From NCBI RefSeq assembly GCF_000733855.1, contig NZ_JPOJ01000001.1, positions 3,179,001 to 3,243,000 of the forward strand: 64,000 nt of DNA, read 5' to 3'. Source of the DNA: Methylomicrobium agile (GTDB taxonomy: Bacteria > Pseudomonadota > Gammaproteobacteria > Methylococcales > Methylomonadaceae). Both the position numbers and the translations under genes were made by a program. Within the stretch, counting starts at the first letter, position 1; every line of letters starts with the position of its first letter. Of the stretch, positions 6,361 to 17,391 are shown one piece after another. A model generated the notes under the pieces. That model searched no databases. It was not told where the DNA came from and was given only the letters and a program-made list of their open reading frames with translations.

Positions 6361-9300
6361 GTTCACTGCCGTACAGGTAGCTTAGAAAAAAGAAGTGATC
6401 GACGACTTGAGCGGCATCTTGTTCACTGCCGTACAGGTAGCTTAGAAATCGCGATAGGTCAATCGCCGGGCGCTATCCAGGTTCACTGCCGTACAGGTAG
6501 CTTAGAAATGATGAAAGTCAAGGCCGTCAGAGACGGGTTTGTTCACTGCCGTACAGGTAGCTTAGAAAAGGATAATTGGTCCTGAACCACGTTACGAACA
6601 GTTCACTGCCGTACAGGTAGCTTAGAAATTTACGACAAATTTATGTCGGTCAACCGCTGTGTTCACTGCCGTACAGGTAGCTTAGAAAGCGGTATCCGCT
6701 CGCACGGCCGCCGCCGCGGGGTTCACTGCCGTACAGGTAGCTTAGAAATGCAGACGCTGAGCAACTGGCACAAGGATAAGGTTCACTGCCGTACAGGTAG
6801 CTTAGAAAAAGCGACATGCGCAGAGAGCGGCTGCCCTACAGTTCACTGCCGTACAGGTAGCTTAGAAAGATAAGCTGATCGACGTCTTCACCGGCCCCGC
6901 CGTTCACTGCCGTACAGGTAGCTTAGAAAGCCCCAAGTGAGGCGTCATATATGCCGATAATGTTCACTGCCGTACAGGTAGCTTAGAAAATCATTGACTG
7001 TCCATGATTCGCCGTCTATGTGTTCACTGCCGTACAGGTAGCTTAGAAAAGCTGCAAAAGGCTGCACGAAATCTACCGGACGTTCACTGCCGTACAGGTA
7101 GCTTAGAAAATGCACGGGTTCAATGCGCCGATTAAGCAAGAGTTCACTGCCGTACAGGTAGCTTAGAAATCTCTGCGCGCGAAGCCGCGTCACTAGTCAA
7201 TGGTTCACTGCCGTACAGGTAGCTTAGAAAAATAAAAAAACCAAGGAGCTCAAGGAATTGGTGTTCACTGCCGTACAGGTAGCTTAGAAAGGAAAAATGA
7301 GCGCCGAAGAATGGGCAAGGCGGTTCACTGCCGTACAGGTAGCTTAGAAATTACCTTTAACCGGCTGCCGACGTTCGTGCGCGTTCACTGCCGTACAGGT
7401 AGCTTAGAAAGATACCTCTATTTTCATCTCTACGCTCATGATGTTCACTGCCGTACAGGTAGCTTAGAAATGCTGGAACAGCTCTTTCGCGTCGGTCAGG
7501 ATGTTCACTGCCGTACAGGTAGCTTAGAAAATCACGCCGAGGCAGCGTTTAACTGCCCGGTAGTTCACTGCCGTACAGGTAGCTTAGAAAAGCACTTTGT
7601 CCGCGCTTTGCGTCACCGATTTGTTCACTGCCGTACAGGTAGCTTAGAAAGACAAATCGATCGGCATCGAACTTATGCAAACGTTCACTGCCGTACAGGT
7701 AGCTTAGAAAATTGCTCCATAGTGGCTAAGTATTTTTCGCCCGTTCACTGCCGTACAGGTAGCTTAGAAAAAACATTGTGAATAATTTGGGCGAGGCTGT
7801 CAGTTCACTGCCGTACAGGTAGCTTAGAAAGTGGAGAAAGTCGCGCTCGACACGAAAGCGCCGTTCACTGCCGTACAGGTAGCTTAGAAAAGTTTCCCGC
7901 TGCCGGCGTTCATCATCACGCAGTTCACTGCCGTACAGGTAGCTTAGAAAAGACACCGGGCTTCGTTTTTTCTAATGTTCCAGTTCACTGCCGTACAGGT
8001 AGCTTAGAAATAAGCTGGATTTCCTGCCCTGCCGCCGACTTGGTTCACTGCCGTACAGGTAGCTTAGAAATAATTTTATCAAGTGAATCCCATGAATGTA
8101 TTGTTCACTGCCGTACAGGTAGCTTAGAAATATACCGCCCCTGACCAAAACGGGATCTTGAAGTTCACTGCCGTACAGGTAGCTTAGAAACGCCCAAGGT
8201 GGCAATATCGAAACTGGTTAATGTTCACTGCCGTACAGGTAGCTTAGAAAATCATCGCCAATCAAAACCGCTGACCGCAATTGTTCACTGCCGTACAGGT
8301 AGCTTAGAAATCGGCTGCTGGCTCCGTCCAACTTCCGCTATCGTTCACTGCCGTACAGGTAGCTTAGAAATTGCTGGAGCGGAATCGGCAGCGCGATCTG
8401 ATGTTCACTGCCGTACAGGTAGCTTAGAAAAGGAAGCCGCTGTGCAAATGGGCGATATGGTGGTTCACTGCCGTACAGGTAGCTTAGAAAATATTATTAC
8501 AGGCTGAGATGGCGATGAATAGGTTCACTGCCGTACAGGTAGCTTAGAAATTTAACGAAACAACCGGAGAGCACAAATGAAAGTTCACTGCCGTACAGGT
8601 AGCTTAGAAATGCCCCGCTCGATCGGGGATGGCGTGCGCGATGTTCACTGCCGTACAGGTAGCTTAGAAAATTGTCATCCCTAATTTTATCAAGTGAATC
8701 CCGTTCACTGCCGTACAGGTAGCTTAGAAAAACGGCTACGCGCCGGTACGCTGCAGGGTGTAGTTCACTGCCGTACAGGTAGCTTAGAAAAGCCGAGCCC
8801 ATCAATGCCGGCAGCGCATTTAGTTCACTGCCGTACAGGTAGCTTAGAAATCACGATCCACCAACAGCCCGCCGTCCGGTAGGTTCACTGCCGTACAGGT
8901 AGCTTAGAAATCAACCGTCCATTTGTGGATGGGGCGATAAATGTTCACTGCCGTACAGGTAGCTTAGAAATGCCGAACCGGGTTTCTGACGCTGGATTAC
9001 GTGTTCACTGCCGTACAGGTAGCTTAGAAAAATGTCCTGCCGAACCGGGTTTCTGACGCTGGGTTCACTGCCGTACAGGTAGCTTAGAAAATTCCATGAC
9101 GCCGCGCATTCGCGCATAGACCGTTCACTGCCGTACAGGTAGCTTAGAAATCGGACCCTTACCAGCAAGGGCTGATTACTCGGTTCACTGCCGTACAGGT
9201 AGCTTAGAAACAACCGTTGGCGGCAAGGCAGGCGCAATCAAAGTTCACTGCCGTACAGGTAGCTTAGAAATTGGCAGCGCATTGGCGATTGTGCCGCTGA

Positions 9301-11490
9301 CGGTTCACTGCCGTACAGGTAGCTTAGAAATAAACCCTGTCCTACCATGTCCGGGGCCCGTGGTTCACTGCCGTACAGGTAGCTTAGAAATGATCTGGGT
9401 ATGCGTCGTTTGTTAATTTTATGTTCACTGCCGTACAGGTAGCTTAGAAAATAATGGCGGTCGGCGTCATGTCGCCAGGCGCGTTCACTGCCGTACAGGT
9501 AGCTTAGAAATGGTCTTGCACGTCCATGACGCGTGAACCTTGGTTCACTGCCGTACAGGTAGCTTAGAAATGAGGTTTCATGCGTGATTCTGGCGCGACC
9601 TAGTTCACTGCCGTACAGGTAGCTTAGAAAATCGGCTTCGGATTCGGCGTAGGCCAATGCAAGTTCACTGCCGTACAGGTAGCTTAGAAATTATCCTGCG
9701 CCAATGGGATCTCCTGACCAGTGTTCACTGCCGTACAGGTAGCTTAGAAAAGCAAATATTCTCAGTTTGCAGTCTAAAAATTGTTCACTGCCGTACAGGT
9801 AGCTTAGAAATATACCGGTCATCAATTCGGCATCATCGACCAGTTCACTGCCGTACAGGTAGCTTAGAAATGGAATCGAGCAAAGCCGTTGCCAACGTCA
9901 ACGTTCACTGCCGTACAGGTAGCTTAGAAATACTGCCTAGTCCACGATCTCCCCCTCTCCGAGTTCACTGCCGTACAGGTAGCTTAGAAAAAGCCCATGA
10001 GCAGGCAATACAACCGCCATCTGTTCACTGCCGTACAGGTAGCTTAGAAATCCGGACTGTCGCGCCTTTCGTGGCTGGCGCAGTTCACTGCCGTACAGGT
10101 AGCTTAGAAAGGTGACTTCAAAACCGAAACGCAGATCGGTATGTTCACTGCCGTACAGGTAGCTTAGAAAATGCCCTGCTTTTCTTTTTCTGAGATCAAT
10201 AAGTTCACTGCCGTACAGGTAGCTTAGAAATGAGCGGACAATGCGTTGCAGCGGTGCTGTCAGTTCACTGCCGTACAGGTAGCTTAGAAATTCACGAGCG
10301 CTTCCATCAGTACAGGGGGAACGTTCACTGCCGTACAGGTAGCTTAGAAAAGAAGGCCTATCACGAGAAAAGGAAGCGTAGAGTTCACTGCCGTACAGGT
10401 AGCTTAGAAATGAGCGGACAATGCGTTGCAGCGGTGCTGTCAGTTCACTGCCGTACAGGTAGCTTAGAAATTCACGAGCGCTTCCATCAGTACAGGGGGA
10501 ACGTTCACTGCCGTACAGGTAGCTTAGAAACATGTCCTGAAGCGACCGAGAGGCGTCCCGCGGTTCACTGCCGTACAGGTAGCTTAGAAATTCACGCAAA
10601 CCGTGGTGCAGACCTTCAGCAAGTTCACTGCCGTACAGGTAGCTTAGAAAGACAGCGATCGTTGTCGCGTTGGCAATGGCCGGTTCACTGCCGTACAGGT
10701 AGCTTAGAAACCTATCGAGCCGGGGTTGATGTGGTCGCTGCAGTTCACTGCCGTACAGGTAGCTTAGAAATGCTCGATGCGGTTTTGCAGCCCTTTCAGG
10801 CCGTTCACTGCCGTACAGGTAGCTTAGAAATTGTTGATCTGCGCAATCTCGCTGTTGTAGCGGTTCACTGCCGTACAGGTAGCTTAGAAAAGTTACGAGA
10901 CGTGGCTTACGTTCATCAGCGGGTTCACTGCCGTACAGGTAGCTTAGAAAAGCAGCGTTGGGGAGTGTTCACCGCGAGCGAAGTTCACTGCCGTACAGGT
11001 AGCTTAGAAAATGCACCACGCCGCCATCATGATGGGCGAGTTGTTCACTGCCGTACAGGTAGCTTAGAAACGTTCGTAATCACGCAGTTGACCGGGGTCG
11101 CAGTTCACTGCCGTACAGGTAGCTTAGAAACTGAAAACTTCGATGCCGAGCTGGGCCGAAAAGTTCACTGCCGTACAGGTAGCTTAGAAAAAGGCTGAGG
11201 AACTGCTCGAACGCGATACCCGGTTCACTGCCGTACAGGTAGCTTAGAAAGTCGGCATCAGCATCAACGCCACCCACGGCGCGTTCACTGCCGTACAGGT
11301 AGCTTAGAAATGATGCTGGCCGGAGACATAGACCTGATCGTAGTTCACTGCCGTACAGGTAGCTTAGAAATGACTGCCGCGCCCTTTTTTCTGTTTGATG
11401 ACGTTCACTGCCGTACAGGTAGCTTAGAAACGGGGCGAACGACATTGAAAAATCCATCATCGGTTCACTGCCGTACAGGCGGCTTAATTT
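6361..11490 (+). CRISPR. Type I-F CRISPR array, 86 repeats and 85 spacers
   Basis: A 28-bp repeat beginning GTTCACTGCCGTACAGGTAG and ending CTTAGAAA recurs every 60 bp with 32-bp spacers. Two spacers are 33 bp (6869-6901 and 7170-7202), which shifts the phase twice. Counting start positions gives 9 repeats (6361-6841), 5 (6902-7142) and 72 (7203-11463). All inspected repeats are identical except the last (11463-11490), whose 3' half is changed (CAGGCGGCTTAATTT), marking the old end. The orientation, csy4 then leader then array, is canonical. The hairpin CTGCC/GGTAG contains one G-U pair. Two overlapping-spacer pairs reveal CC upstream of a protospacer, the expected I-F PAM. A two-spacer block is duplicated at 10231-10322 and 10411-10502. 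Confidence 0.98.
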
Positions 11491-11583
11491 CGTTTGCAGC
11501 CAGGCGTTTCAATCTGCGGACGAGAATCGCCGCTATGCGGTTGTGGATCGGCCGCACATGGCTTTGACCTTAAAAGAAGGTCT

Positions 11584-11712
11584 CTACTCGCTGTTGTCGC
11601 TAGGCTTGTCTTCGTCGTCGGCTTGATTATCCAGCGAGCCCATCTTGGTAAAAAACACCAGAGATAAAATAACCGCCAGCGCCATTACAATCTCGAAAAC
11701 CATTCTCAACAT
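11584..11712 (-). CDS. Small single-pass membrane protein, unknown function
   Basis: A 42-residue reading frame starting at 11712, eight bases after AAGGTGG. Residues 5-22 (VFEIVMALAVILSLVFFT) form one membrane segment and the C-terminus is strongly acidic (NQADDEDKPSDNSE). The frame can be extended to 11772 but that N-terminus has no ribosome-binding site. It is not recognised as a known family. It stands alone between the old end of the I-F array and a palindrome-rich gap. Confidence 0.45.
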   Translation of the reverse strand: MLRMVFEIVMALAVILSLVFFTKMGSLDNQADDEDKPSDNSE

Positions 11713-11945
11713 TGCCGCCACCTTTGAGTCAGGGATACTTCGGATTCTGATCCGGAATACAAAGGATTGCAAGATATCTTGGAGAGCGAGATAAACGCTG
11801 TTAGTGACGTCAAGCCCTATGAAGAATGGGCTCGAACGATTTTCCCGGCGTCAGGACGCCGAAAGCGACATGAATGGCTTGCGCATCAATTGGAAAATGC
11901 AATCCATCGCTAGTGGCAATGCCGTTAAGGAGGCTCTGATGAGCT

Positions 11946-11997
11946 GCAAAGCTAGCTTTGCAACTCATCGAACCGATTGACAAAGCCGGCTTTGTCA
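11946..11997. repeat. Two adjacent perfect palindromes in the gap after the I-F array
   Basis: GCAAAGCTAGCTTTGC (11946-11961, 16 bp) and TGACAAAGCCGGCTTTGTCA (11978-11997, 20 bp) are perfect palindromes 16 bp apart, sharing the core CAAAGC/GCTTTG. They lie in the otherwise gene-free stretch 11713-12107. They may be a REP/BIME-like unit, protein-binding sites or folded RNA ends. No T-run follows, so a simple terminator is less likely. Confidence 0.6.
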
Positions 11998-12107
11998 CGC
12001 CATGAAGCGGCCCGATTCCGGCTTATCTTAACGGTATTGCCATCAAGGCGAGAAGCGATTGCGCTGTCTTCGGCTGACCTTCATGATGACCGGCAGCGTA
12101 TCAAGAC

Positions 12108-13199
12108 CTATGCCTCCGCCAGTGCCTCGAATCCGTCCAGGTCGCTGATGGCGCATGCGGCGCGCCGGATCATTTCGAGGTTGGCGTTTTCTTCCATCAT
12201 GCCGCCGATCGCCAGGGTGGCGACCATCGCCTCGAAAGGGTAGGAAAGATGTGCGCGGTAGCGCTGCCAGAGTAGGTCCGGCGTAGTTTCGGCGGCCTTG
12301 TGCGCAGCCAGCGTCTGCCGGTATAAATCCAGCAGCGGACGCTCGTGCGCTTGCCGCAGTTCGGGCTCCAGCGCCGTCGCTAGAAAATAGGCAATATCGG
12401 CGACGCCTTCGCCGATCCGGACCAGTTGCCAGTCGAGGAATCCCGGTTGCGAGTCGCTCCAGAAAAAGTTGCCGGGATGGCAGTCGCGATGGATCAGCGT
12501 TTGGGTGCCGCCGTTCAGGAACTGCATGATCCGCCGGCGGTGGCGCGCGTAATGGAGCGCGGCCCGGTGCAAACGGGCGGGTACGGCTCCTGCGGCTTTT
12601 TCCAGACCCAACTGCATCAATGGCACTGCCATCAACGTGCCCAGCGTGTCTTCCAGACGGCGGATAGGGCCGCCCAGCCAGCGGTAGTTCCGATCGTGGT
12701 GAATGCCCCAAAAGGCGGCATGAAAGCGGGCCAGCTGCTCGACGACGGCGGCGGCCTGAGGCAGCGTCAAGGCTTCGCCGGCCCGGCCGGGCAGAGCCCC
12801 GCTTTCGGCGATGTCGGACAATACCAGCGTGGCCCCTTTGCCGAATCGGCTCTGCGCGGCCAAGAGCGCAGGTCTGGCCAGCGGAACCGCATGGGCGATG
12901 TCGCGGTAAAACCGGGTTTCGACGTGCAAAAGCCGGGGCAGGGCGGTGATCAGCCGGGCCCGCCAGGCCAGCGAGGGAATTTTGACAAACCAGCGGCGAG
13001 GCAGCGATTCCGGACCGTCGTGGTCGACCGCCAGGCGTACGCGGGTCGTCGTGCCGACATCGGCGGAAATGAGTTCGATGTTTTTGACGCGGGTTTCAAG
13101 GCAGTGGCGTTTGACAATCCGTTGCGCCCAGGTAACCGTAAAGTCGTGAAGGCGGTTCACCATGATGTCTGAATGATGATCGGCAATGGCGTATTGCAT
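12108..13199 (-). CDS. Aminoglycoside phosphotransferase-like (choline/ecdysteroid kinase-type) kinase
   Basis: A 363-residue protein of the APH-like small-molecule kinase superfamily. The catalytic loop LIHRDCHPGNFFW (about residues 238-250) carries the HxDxxxxN pattern and is followed by GFLDWQ, the metal-binding DFG equivalent. The N-lobe contains WFVKIPS (about residues 68-74), with the ATP-binding lysine. The substrate cannot be told from sequence; relatives phosphorylate aminoglycosides, choline, sugars or steroids. It is transcribed alone, away from lepA. Fold assignment is firm, function is open. Confidence 0.75.
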   Translation of the reverse strand: MQYAIADHHSDIMVNRLHDFTVTWAQRIVKRHCLETRVKNIELISADVGTTTRVRLAVDHDGPESLPRRWFVKIPSLAWRARLITALPRLLHVETRFYRDIAHAVPLARPALLAAQSRFGKGATLVLSDIAESGALPGRAGEALTLPQAAAVVEQLARFHAAFWGIHHDRNYRWLGGPIRRLEDTLGTLMAVPLMQLGLEKAAGAVPARLHRAALHYARHRRRIMQFLNGGTQTLIHRDCHPGNFFWSDSQPGFLDWQLVRIGEGVADIAYFLATALEPELRQAHERPLLDLYRQTLAAHKAAETTPDLLWQRYRAHLSYPFEAMVATLAIGGMMEENANLEMIRRAACAISDLDGFEALAEA

Positions 13200-13664
13200 G
13201 AGGTCTTGGGGCTTTATGGGTTTTGGAAGCGTTGTTTTTCAATAGGAAAAGGCCTAAATTCCGTACCGCCGGATCGTTCCGCGGGAAGGGCATCGGCTGG
13301 TTTTTACATTATTGTAAGTAGGAATTAAGCAAAAGCAAAGCGGCGGCTGCGCCACGGCTACCGCGTTCCCGGGTTGGCGCGTAAGTATGTTTTTATCTTA
13401 ATATCAACAGTTTGGGGTGTATTTTGACTGGCTGACTCCTTTCCGGTTTTCCGGAATACCTTTGCGGAACAATAAGGCCTGCCCATCCTCAAAATGTTCC
13501 GCCCGATGAGTGGCCGCGCTGTGAAAGTCGGGTCATACACGGCTTGGTTCTGTTATAATGCGAGGTTTATTCGGGCGCGGTTCGGCACGCTCCAAAGTCA
13601 TTGGACGATCATTCCTGATTTATCCCGCCTTCCGTTCAGTTTCATTGACAGACTAGAAAACGCA
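13200..13664 (+). promoter_or_regulatory. Intergenic region with the lepA operon promoter
   Basis: This 465-bp gap has no convincing gene. An extended -10 box TGTTATAAT lies at 13551-13559, with no good -35, and would serve lepA and the genes behind it. The rest (13200-13500) shows no recognised feature. Confidence 0.5.
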
Positions 13665-15464
13665 GTGGATTTAAAACATATCAGAAACTTCTCGATCATC
13701 GCGCACATCGATCACGGCAAGTCGACGCTGGCGGACCGTTTCATTCAGATCTGCGGCGGGCTCAGCGATCGGGAAATGTCCGCGCAGGTGCTCGACTCGA
13801 TGGACATCGAAAGAGAACGCGGGATCACGATCAAGGCGCAGAGCGTCACGCTGGACTACAAGGCGAAGGACGGCGAAACTTACCAGCTGAATTTCATCGA
13901 TACGCCGGGCCATGTCGATTTCTCCTACGAGGTTTCGCGTTCGCTGGCCGCCTGCGAGGGCGCACTGCTGGTCGTGGACGCGGCGCAGGGCGTCGAGGCC
14001 CAGAGCGTGGCGAACTGCTATACCGCGATCGAGCAGGGCCTGGAGGTGATGCCGGTCCTGAACAAGATCGACCTGCCTTCGGCCGAGCCGGAGCGGGTCA
14101 TCGCCGAGATCGAGGATGTGATCGGGATTCCGGCCGACGACGCCTTGAAGATCAGCGCGAAGACCGGGCTTGGCGTGCAGGATGTGCTGGAGCAACTGGT
14201 CACCAAAATCCCGCCGCCCACCGGCAATGCCGAAGGGCCGCTGCAGGCTTTGATCATCGATTCCTGGTTCGACAGCTACCTTGGCGTGGTATCGCTGGTT
14301 CGTATCGTGCACGGCAGCATCCGCCGCAAACAGAAGATTACGATCATGTCGACCGGCAAGTCGTTTCTGGTCGAAAAGGTCGGCGTATTCACGCCGAAGC
14401 GGCTGGAAAAGGAACTCCTCGATACCGGCGAGGTCGGTTTCGTGGTGGCCGGTATCAAGGACATTTTCGGCGCGCCGGTCGGCGATACGATCACCTGGAC
14501 CGACAATCCGGCCGCCGAGCAGTTGACCGGCTTCCAGAAGGTGCAGCCGCGCGTGTTTGCGGGGCTCTATCCGGTCAGCTCGGACGACTACGAGGAACTG
14601 CGCGAAGCGTTGAAAAAGCTGAATCTGAACGATGCGGCGCTGCAGTTCGAGCCGGAAACCTCGCAGGCGCTCGGTTTCGGTTTCCGCTGCGGTTTTTTGG
14701 GCATGCTGCACATGGAAATCGTGCAGGAGCGGCTCGAACGCGAATACGACGTCGATCTGATCACGACCGCGCCGACCGTGGTCTATGAAGTCGTGACGCA
14801 CGGCGGCGAAGTCGTGATGGTCGACAACCCGGCCAAATTGCCCGAAGCGGGTTTGATCGAAGAAATCCGCGAGCCGATCATCCGCGCCAATATTTTCGTG
14901 CCGCAGGACTACCTGGGCAGCGTCATCAATCTGTGCATCGAAAAACGCGGCGTGCAGAAAGACATGCAGTTCGTGGGCAGGCAGGTATCGATCCATTACG
15001 AAATGCCGCTCAGCGAGGTGGTGCTCGATTTCTTCGACCGGCTCAAATCGGTCAGCCGCGGCTTCGCCTCGTTCGATTACGAATTTCTGCGCTTCCAGGA
15101 AGCGCCCCTGGTCAAGCTCGACGTGCTGATCAACGGCGACAAGGTCGATGCGCTATCGGTGATCGTGCACCGCGACCAAAGCCAGAGCCGCGGCCGCGAC
15201 TTGGTCGAAAAAATGAAAGATCTGATTCCGAAGCAGATGTACGAAGTTGCGATCCAGGCCGCGATCGGCGCGAAGATCATCGCTCGTTCGACGGTCAAGG
15301 CAATGCGCAAGAACGTGACCGCGAAATGCTACGGCGGTGACATCACCCGCAAGAAAAAACTGCTCGAAAAGCAAAAGGCCGGCAAGAAACGGATGAAGCA
15401 GGTCGGTAATATCGAAATACCCCAGGAGGCTTTCCTGGCGGTCCTGCAACTGAACAAGGAATGA
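13665..15464 (+). CDS. lepA: Elongation factor 4 (LepA), ribosome back-translocating GTPase
   Basis: A 599-residue LepA, a membrane- and ribosome-associated GTPase that remodels stalled ribosomes. The GTG start at 13665 gives [20 protein letters not shown] and the family length of about 598; the frame runs on upstream to 13494, but that extension resembles nothing. G1 motif AHIDHGKS, G3 DTPGH and G4 NKID are present. The C-terminal LepA-specific domain is complete ([20 protein letters not shown]). It opens the conserved cluster lepA-lepB-DUF4845-rnc-era-recO-pdxJ. Confidence 0.97.
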   Translation: MDLKHIRNFSIIAHIDHGKSTLADRFIQICGGLSDREMSAQVLDSMDIERERGITIKAQSVTLDYKAKDGETYQLNFIDTPGHVDFSYEVSRSLAACEGALLVVDAAQGVEAQSVANCYTAIEQGLEVMPVLNKIDLPSAEPERVIAEIEDVIGIPADDALKISAKTGLGVQDVLEQLVTKIPPPTGNAEGPLQALIIDSWFDSYLGVVSLVRIVHGSIRRKQKITIMSTGKSFLVEKVGVFTPKRLEKELLDTGEVGFVVAGIKDIFGAPVGDTITWTDNPAAEQLTGFQKVQPRVFAGLYPVSSDDYEELREALKKLNLNDAALQFEPETSQALGFGFRCGFLGMLHMEIVQERLEREYDVDLITTAPTVVYEVVTHGGEVVMVDNPAKLPEAGLIEEIREPIIRANIFVPQDYLGSVINLCIEKRGVQKDMQFVGRQVSIHYEMPLSEVVLDFFDRLKSVSRGFASFDYEFLRFQEAPLVKLDVLINGDKVDALSVIVHRDQSQSRGRDLVEKMKDLIPKQMYEVAIQAAIGAKIIARSTVKAMRKNVTAKCYGGDITRKKKLLEKQKAGKKRMKQVGNIEIPQEAFLAVLQLNKE

Positions 15465-15505
15465 GCGGTCCCACCATTTTTTAATCATTACTCGACTGGA
15501 TAGCG

Positions 15506-16282
15506 ATGGACTACGATTTTTCGTTTTTTCTGCTCGTGGCGACGGTGGTCACGGGCGTCATCTGGGGCGGCTACGCCGCCTATTTAAAGAGCAAAGGCCA
15601 ACCTTACGATGCGGAAAACGAACCCTGGCTGGTCGAATATGCGCATTCCTTTTTCCCGGTCGTGCTGATCGTGTTTCTGCTGCGTTCCTTCATTGCCGAA
15701 CCGTTCCGGATTCCGTCCGCTTCGATGATGCCGACCTTGCTGATCGGCGATTTCATTCTGGTGAACAAGTTCACGTACGGGATTCGCCTGCCGGTGATCA
15801 ATAAAAAAGTGGTCGATTTGAACGAACCCCAGCGCGGCGATATCGTGGTGTTCCGCTTTCCGAAAGACCCGACGGTCGATTACATCAAGCGCGTGATCGG
15901 TTTGCCGGGAGACAGGATCGGCTATTTCAACAAAACGCTTTTCGTGAACGATATGCCGGTGGCCCAGAAACCTATCGGCACTTATGAAGGCTTTGGGCAG
16001 GGTCAGGATATGAGTGGAGCGGTCGAGCTGAACGAGGATTTGACCGGCGTCGAGCATAAAATCCTGGTCCGCCAGGAAGCTCCCTCCGTGGAAGGGGTAT
16101 TCGTGGTGCCGCCGGGCCATTATTTTGTGATGGGAGACAACCGCGACAACAGCAACGACAGCCGTTACTGGGGCATGGTGCCCGAGCAGAATCTGGTCGG
16201 CAAGGCGTTTTTCATCTGGATGAGCTGGGATTGGCAGCATAAAGGCGTCGGTTTCGACCGCATTGGCACGGCGTTAAAATAA
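15506..16282 (+). CDS. lepB: Signal peptidase I
   Basis: A 258-residue S26 peptidase that removes signal peptides at the outer face of the inner membrane. Two N-terminal membrane segments lie at about residues 3-25 and 47-65. The catalytic serine is in FRIPSASMMPTL (box B, near residue 72), the lysine is in DYIKRVIGLPGD (box D), and box E is GDNRDNSNDSRYWG. It follows lepA after 41 bases, the usual gammaproteobacterial pair. Complete. Confidence 0.97.
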   Translation: MDYDFSFFLLVATVVTGVIWGGYAAYLKSKGQPYDAENEPWLVEYAHSFFPVVLIVFLLRSFIAEPFRIPSASMMPTLLIGDFILVNKFTYGIRLPVINKKVVDLNEPQRGDIVVFRFPKDPTVDYIKRVIGLPGDRIGYFNKTLFVNDMPVAQKPIGTYEGFGQGQDMSGAVELNEDLTGVEHKILVRQEAPSVEGVFVVPPGHYFVMGDNRDNSNDSRYWGMVPEQNLVGKAFFIWMSWDWQHKGVGFDRIGTALK

Positions 16283-16324
16283 ACTAGACTTAATGGATTC
16301 GTTCATTATCGATCCGGAGCCGTC

Positions 16325-16711
16325 ATGCAAACATTGCCGAAACATCAGCGGGGGCTTACGTTTATTTCGTTGTGCGTTCTGCTCTTTATTTTCGGGTTTT
16401 TCGTCTTTCTGATTTTGAAGATCGGGCCGATTTATCTGAATCACAACAAGGTCGCCGGCGTCCTGTCCGCGTTGAAGAAAGACCCCGCATTTCCTAACAT
16501 GAGCGAATCGGAAATCCGGCGTAGCCTCAGTAACCGTTTCAATATCGGTTATGTCGACTTCATTGACTCGGGGGACATTAAGATCAGCAAAAGCAGCAAC
16601 TCTGTGAAGGTCGAGATCGAATATGAGGTCGTCGAGCCGATGGCCTACAATCTCAGCGTATTGGTCGAATTTCACGACATGATAGAAGCCGGCGGGGACA
16701 GCAACGTGTGA
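16325..16711 (+). CDS. DUF4845 membrane-anchored protein
   Basis: A 128-residue protein with one N-terminal membrane helix (about residues 10-30, GLTFISLCVLLFIFGFFVF) and a small periplasmic domain. DUF4845 proteins are regularly found between lepB and rnc in gammaproteobacteria; their role is unknown. It overlaps the rnc start by four bases, so it is probably translationally coupled to it. Identification rests mainly on position and topology. Confidence 0.8.
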   Translation: MQTLPKHQRGLTFISLCVLLFIFGFFVFLILKIGPIYLNHNKVAGVLSALKKDPAFPNMSESEIRRSLSNRFNIGYVDFIDSGDIKISKSSNSVKVEIEYEVVEPMAYNLSVLVEFHDMIEAGGDSNV

Positions 16712-17391
16712 TCAGGGATCCGAAGATTTTATCCCGTAACCTGGGATTGACATTCAATAATCCCGAGCTCTTTTCGACCGCGCTGACCCACCGCAGCGCC
16801 GGCGCGAAAAATAACGAACGCCTGGAATTTTTGGGCGATTCGATTCTGGGGTTCGTCATTGCGGAGATTTTGTACGAGAAATTTTCCGAGGCGCCCGAAG
16901 GCGTGCTGAGCCGGCTTCGGGCCAATCTGGTCAATCAGGCTTCACTGGCCGAGCTGGCGCGCGCGCACCGCTTCGGCGATTATCTGCTGCTGGGATCCGG
17001 CGAATTGAAAAGCGGCGGCTTCCGGCGCGAGTCGATTCTGTCCGATGCGCTGGAAGCGGTGATCGGCGCCTTGTTCCTCGACCAGGGCATCGAAGCCTGC
17101 AAGCAATGGATCAGACATTTGTTTCAGGAAAAACTGCAGGCCCTGACGCTGGACAATTGGCAGAAAGATCCGAAGACGCAACTGCAGGAACTGATGCAGT
17201 CCAAAAGAGTGGAACTACCCGAATATACGCTGCTGACCATGTCCGGTTTGCCGCATCAGCAAACTTTTAAGGTCAGATGCACGATTCCGTTGCTCAAGGA
17301 TGCCAGTATCGGTACCGGGGTGTCGAGAAAACGGGCGGAACAGGCGGCAGCCGAAAAAATGCTGCAATTGCTGGAGAATAAAGGTCAATGA
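16708..17391 (+). CDS. rnc: Ribonuclease III
   Basis: A 227-residue RNase III that cuts double-stranded RNA such as rRNA precursors. It starts with GTG at 16708. The signature NERLEFLGDSILGFVI (about residues 33-48) holds the catalytic carboxylates, and the second acidic cluster is SDALEAVIGALFLDQG (about residues 112-127). A C-terminal double-stranded RNA-binding domain ends in RKRAEQAAAEKMLQLLE. It overlaps era by four bases. Confidence 0.97.
   Translation: MIRDPKILSRNLGLTFNNPELFSTALTHRSAGAKNNERLEFLGDSILGFVIAEILYEKFSEAPEGVLSRLRANLVNQASLAELARAHRFGDYLLLGSGELKSGGFRRESILSDALEAVIGALFLDQGIEACKQWIRHLFQEKLQALTLDNWQKDPKTQLQELMQSKRVELPEYTLLTMSGLPHQQTFKVRCTIPLLKDASIGTGVSRKRAEQAAAEKMLQLLENKGQ

Noticed and set aside
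6643-11567. Many open frames reading through the I-F array (VHCRTGSLE and FLSYLYGSE repeats)
   Set aside because: They are translations of the CRISPR repeat and its complement; the 60-bp period keeps the frame open. Not genes.
13671-14996. 441-codon frame antisense to lepA
   Set aside because: A shadow of the GC-rich lepA coding strand with no ribosome-binding site or recognisable domain.
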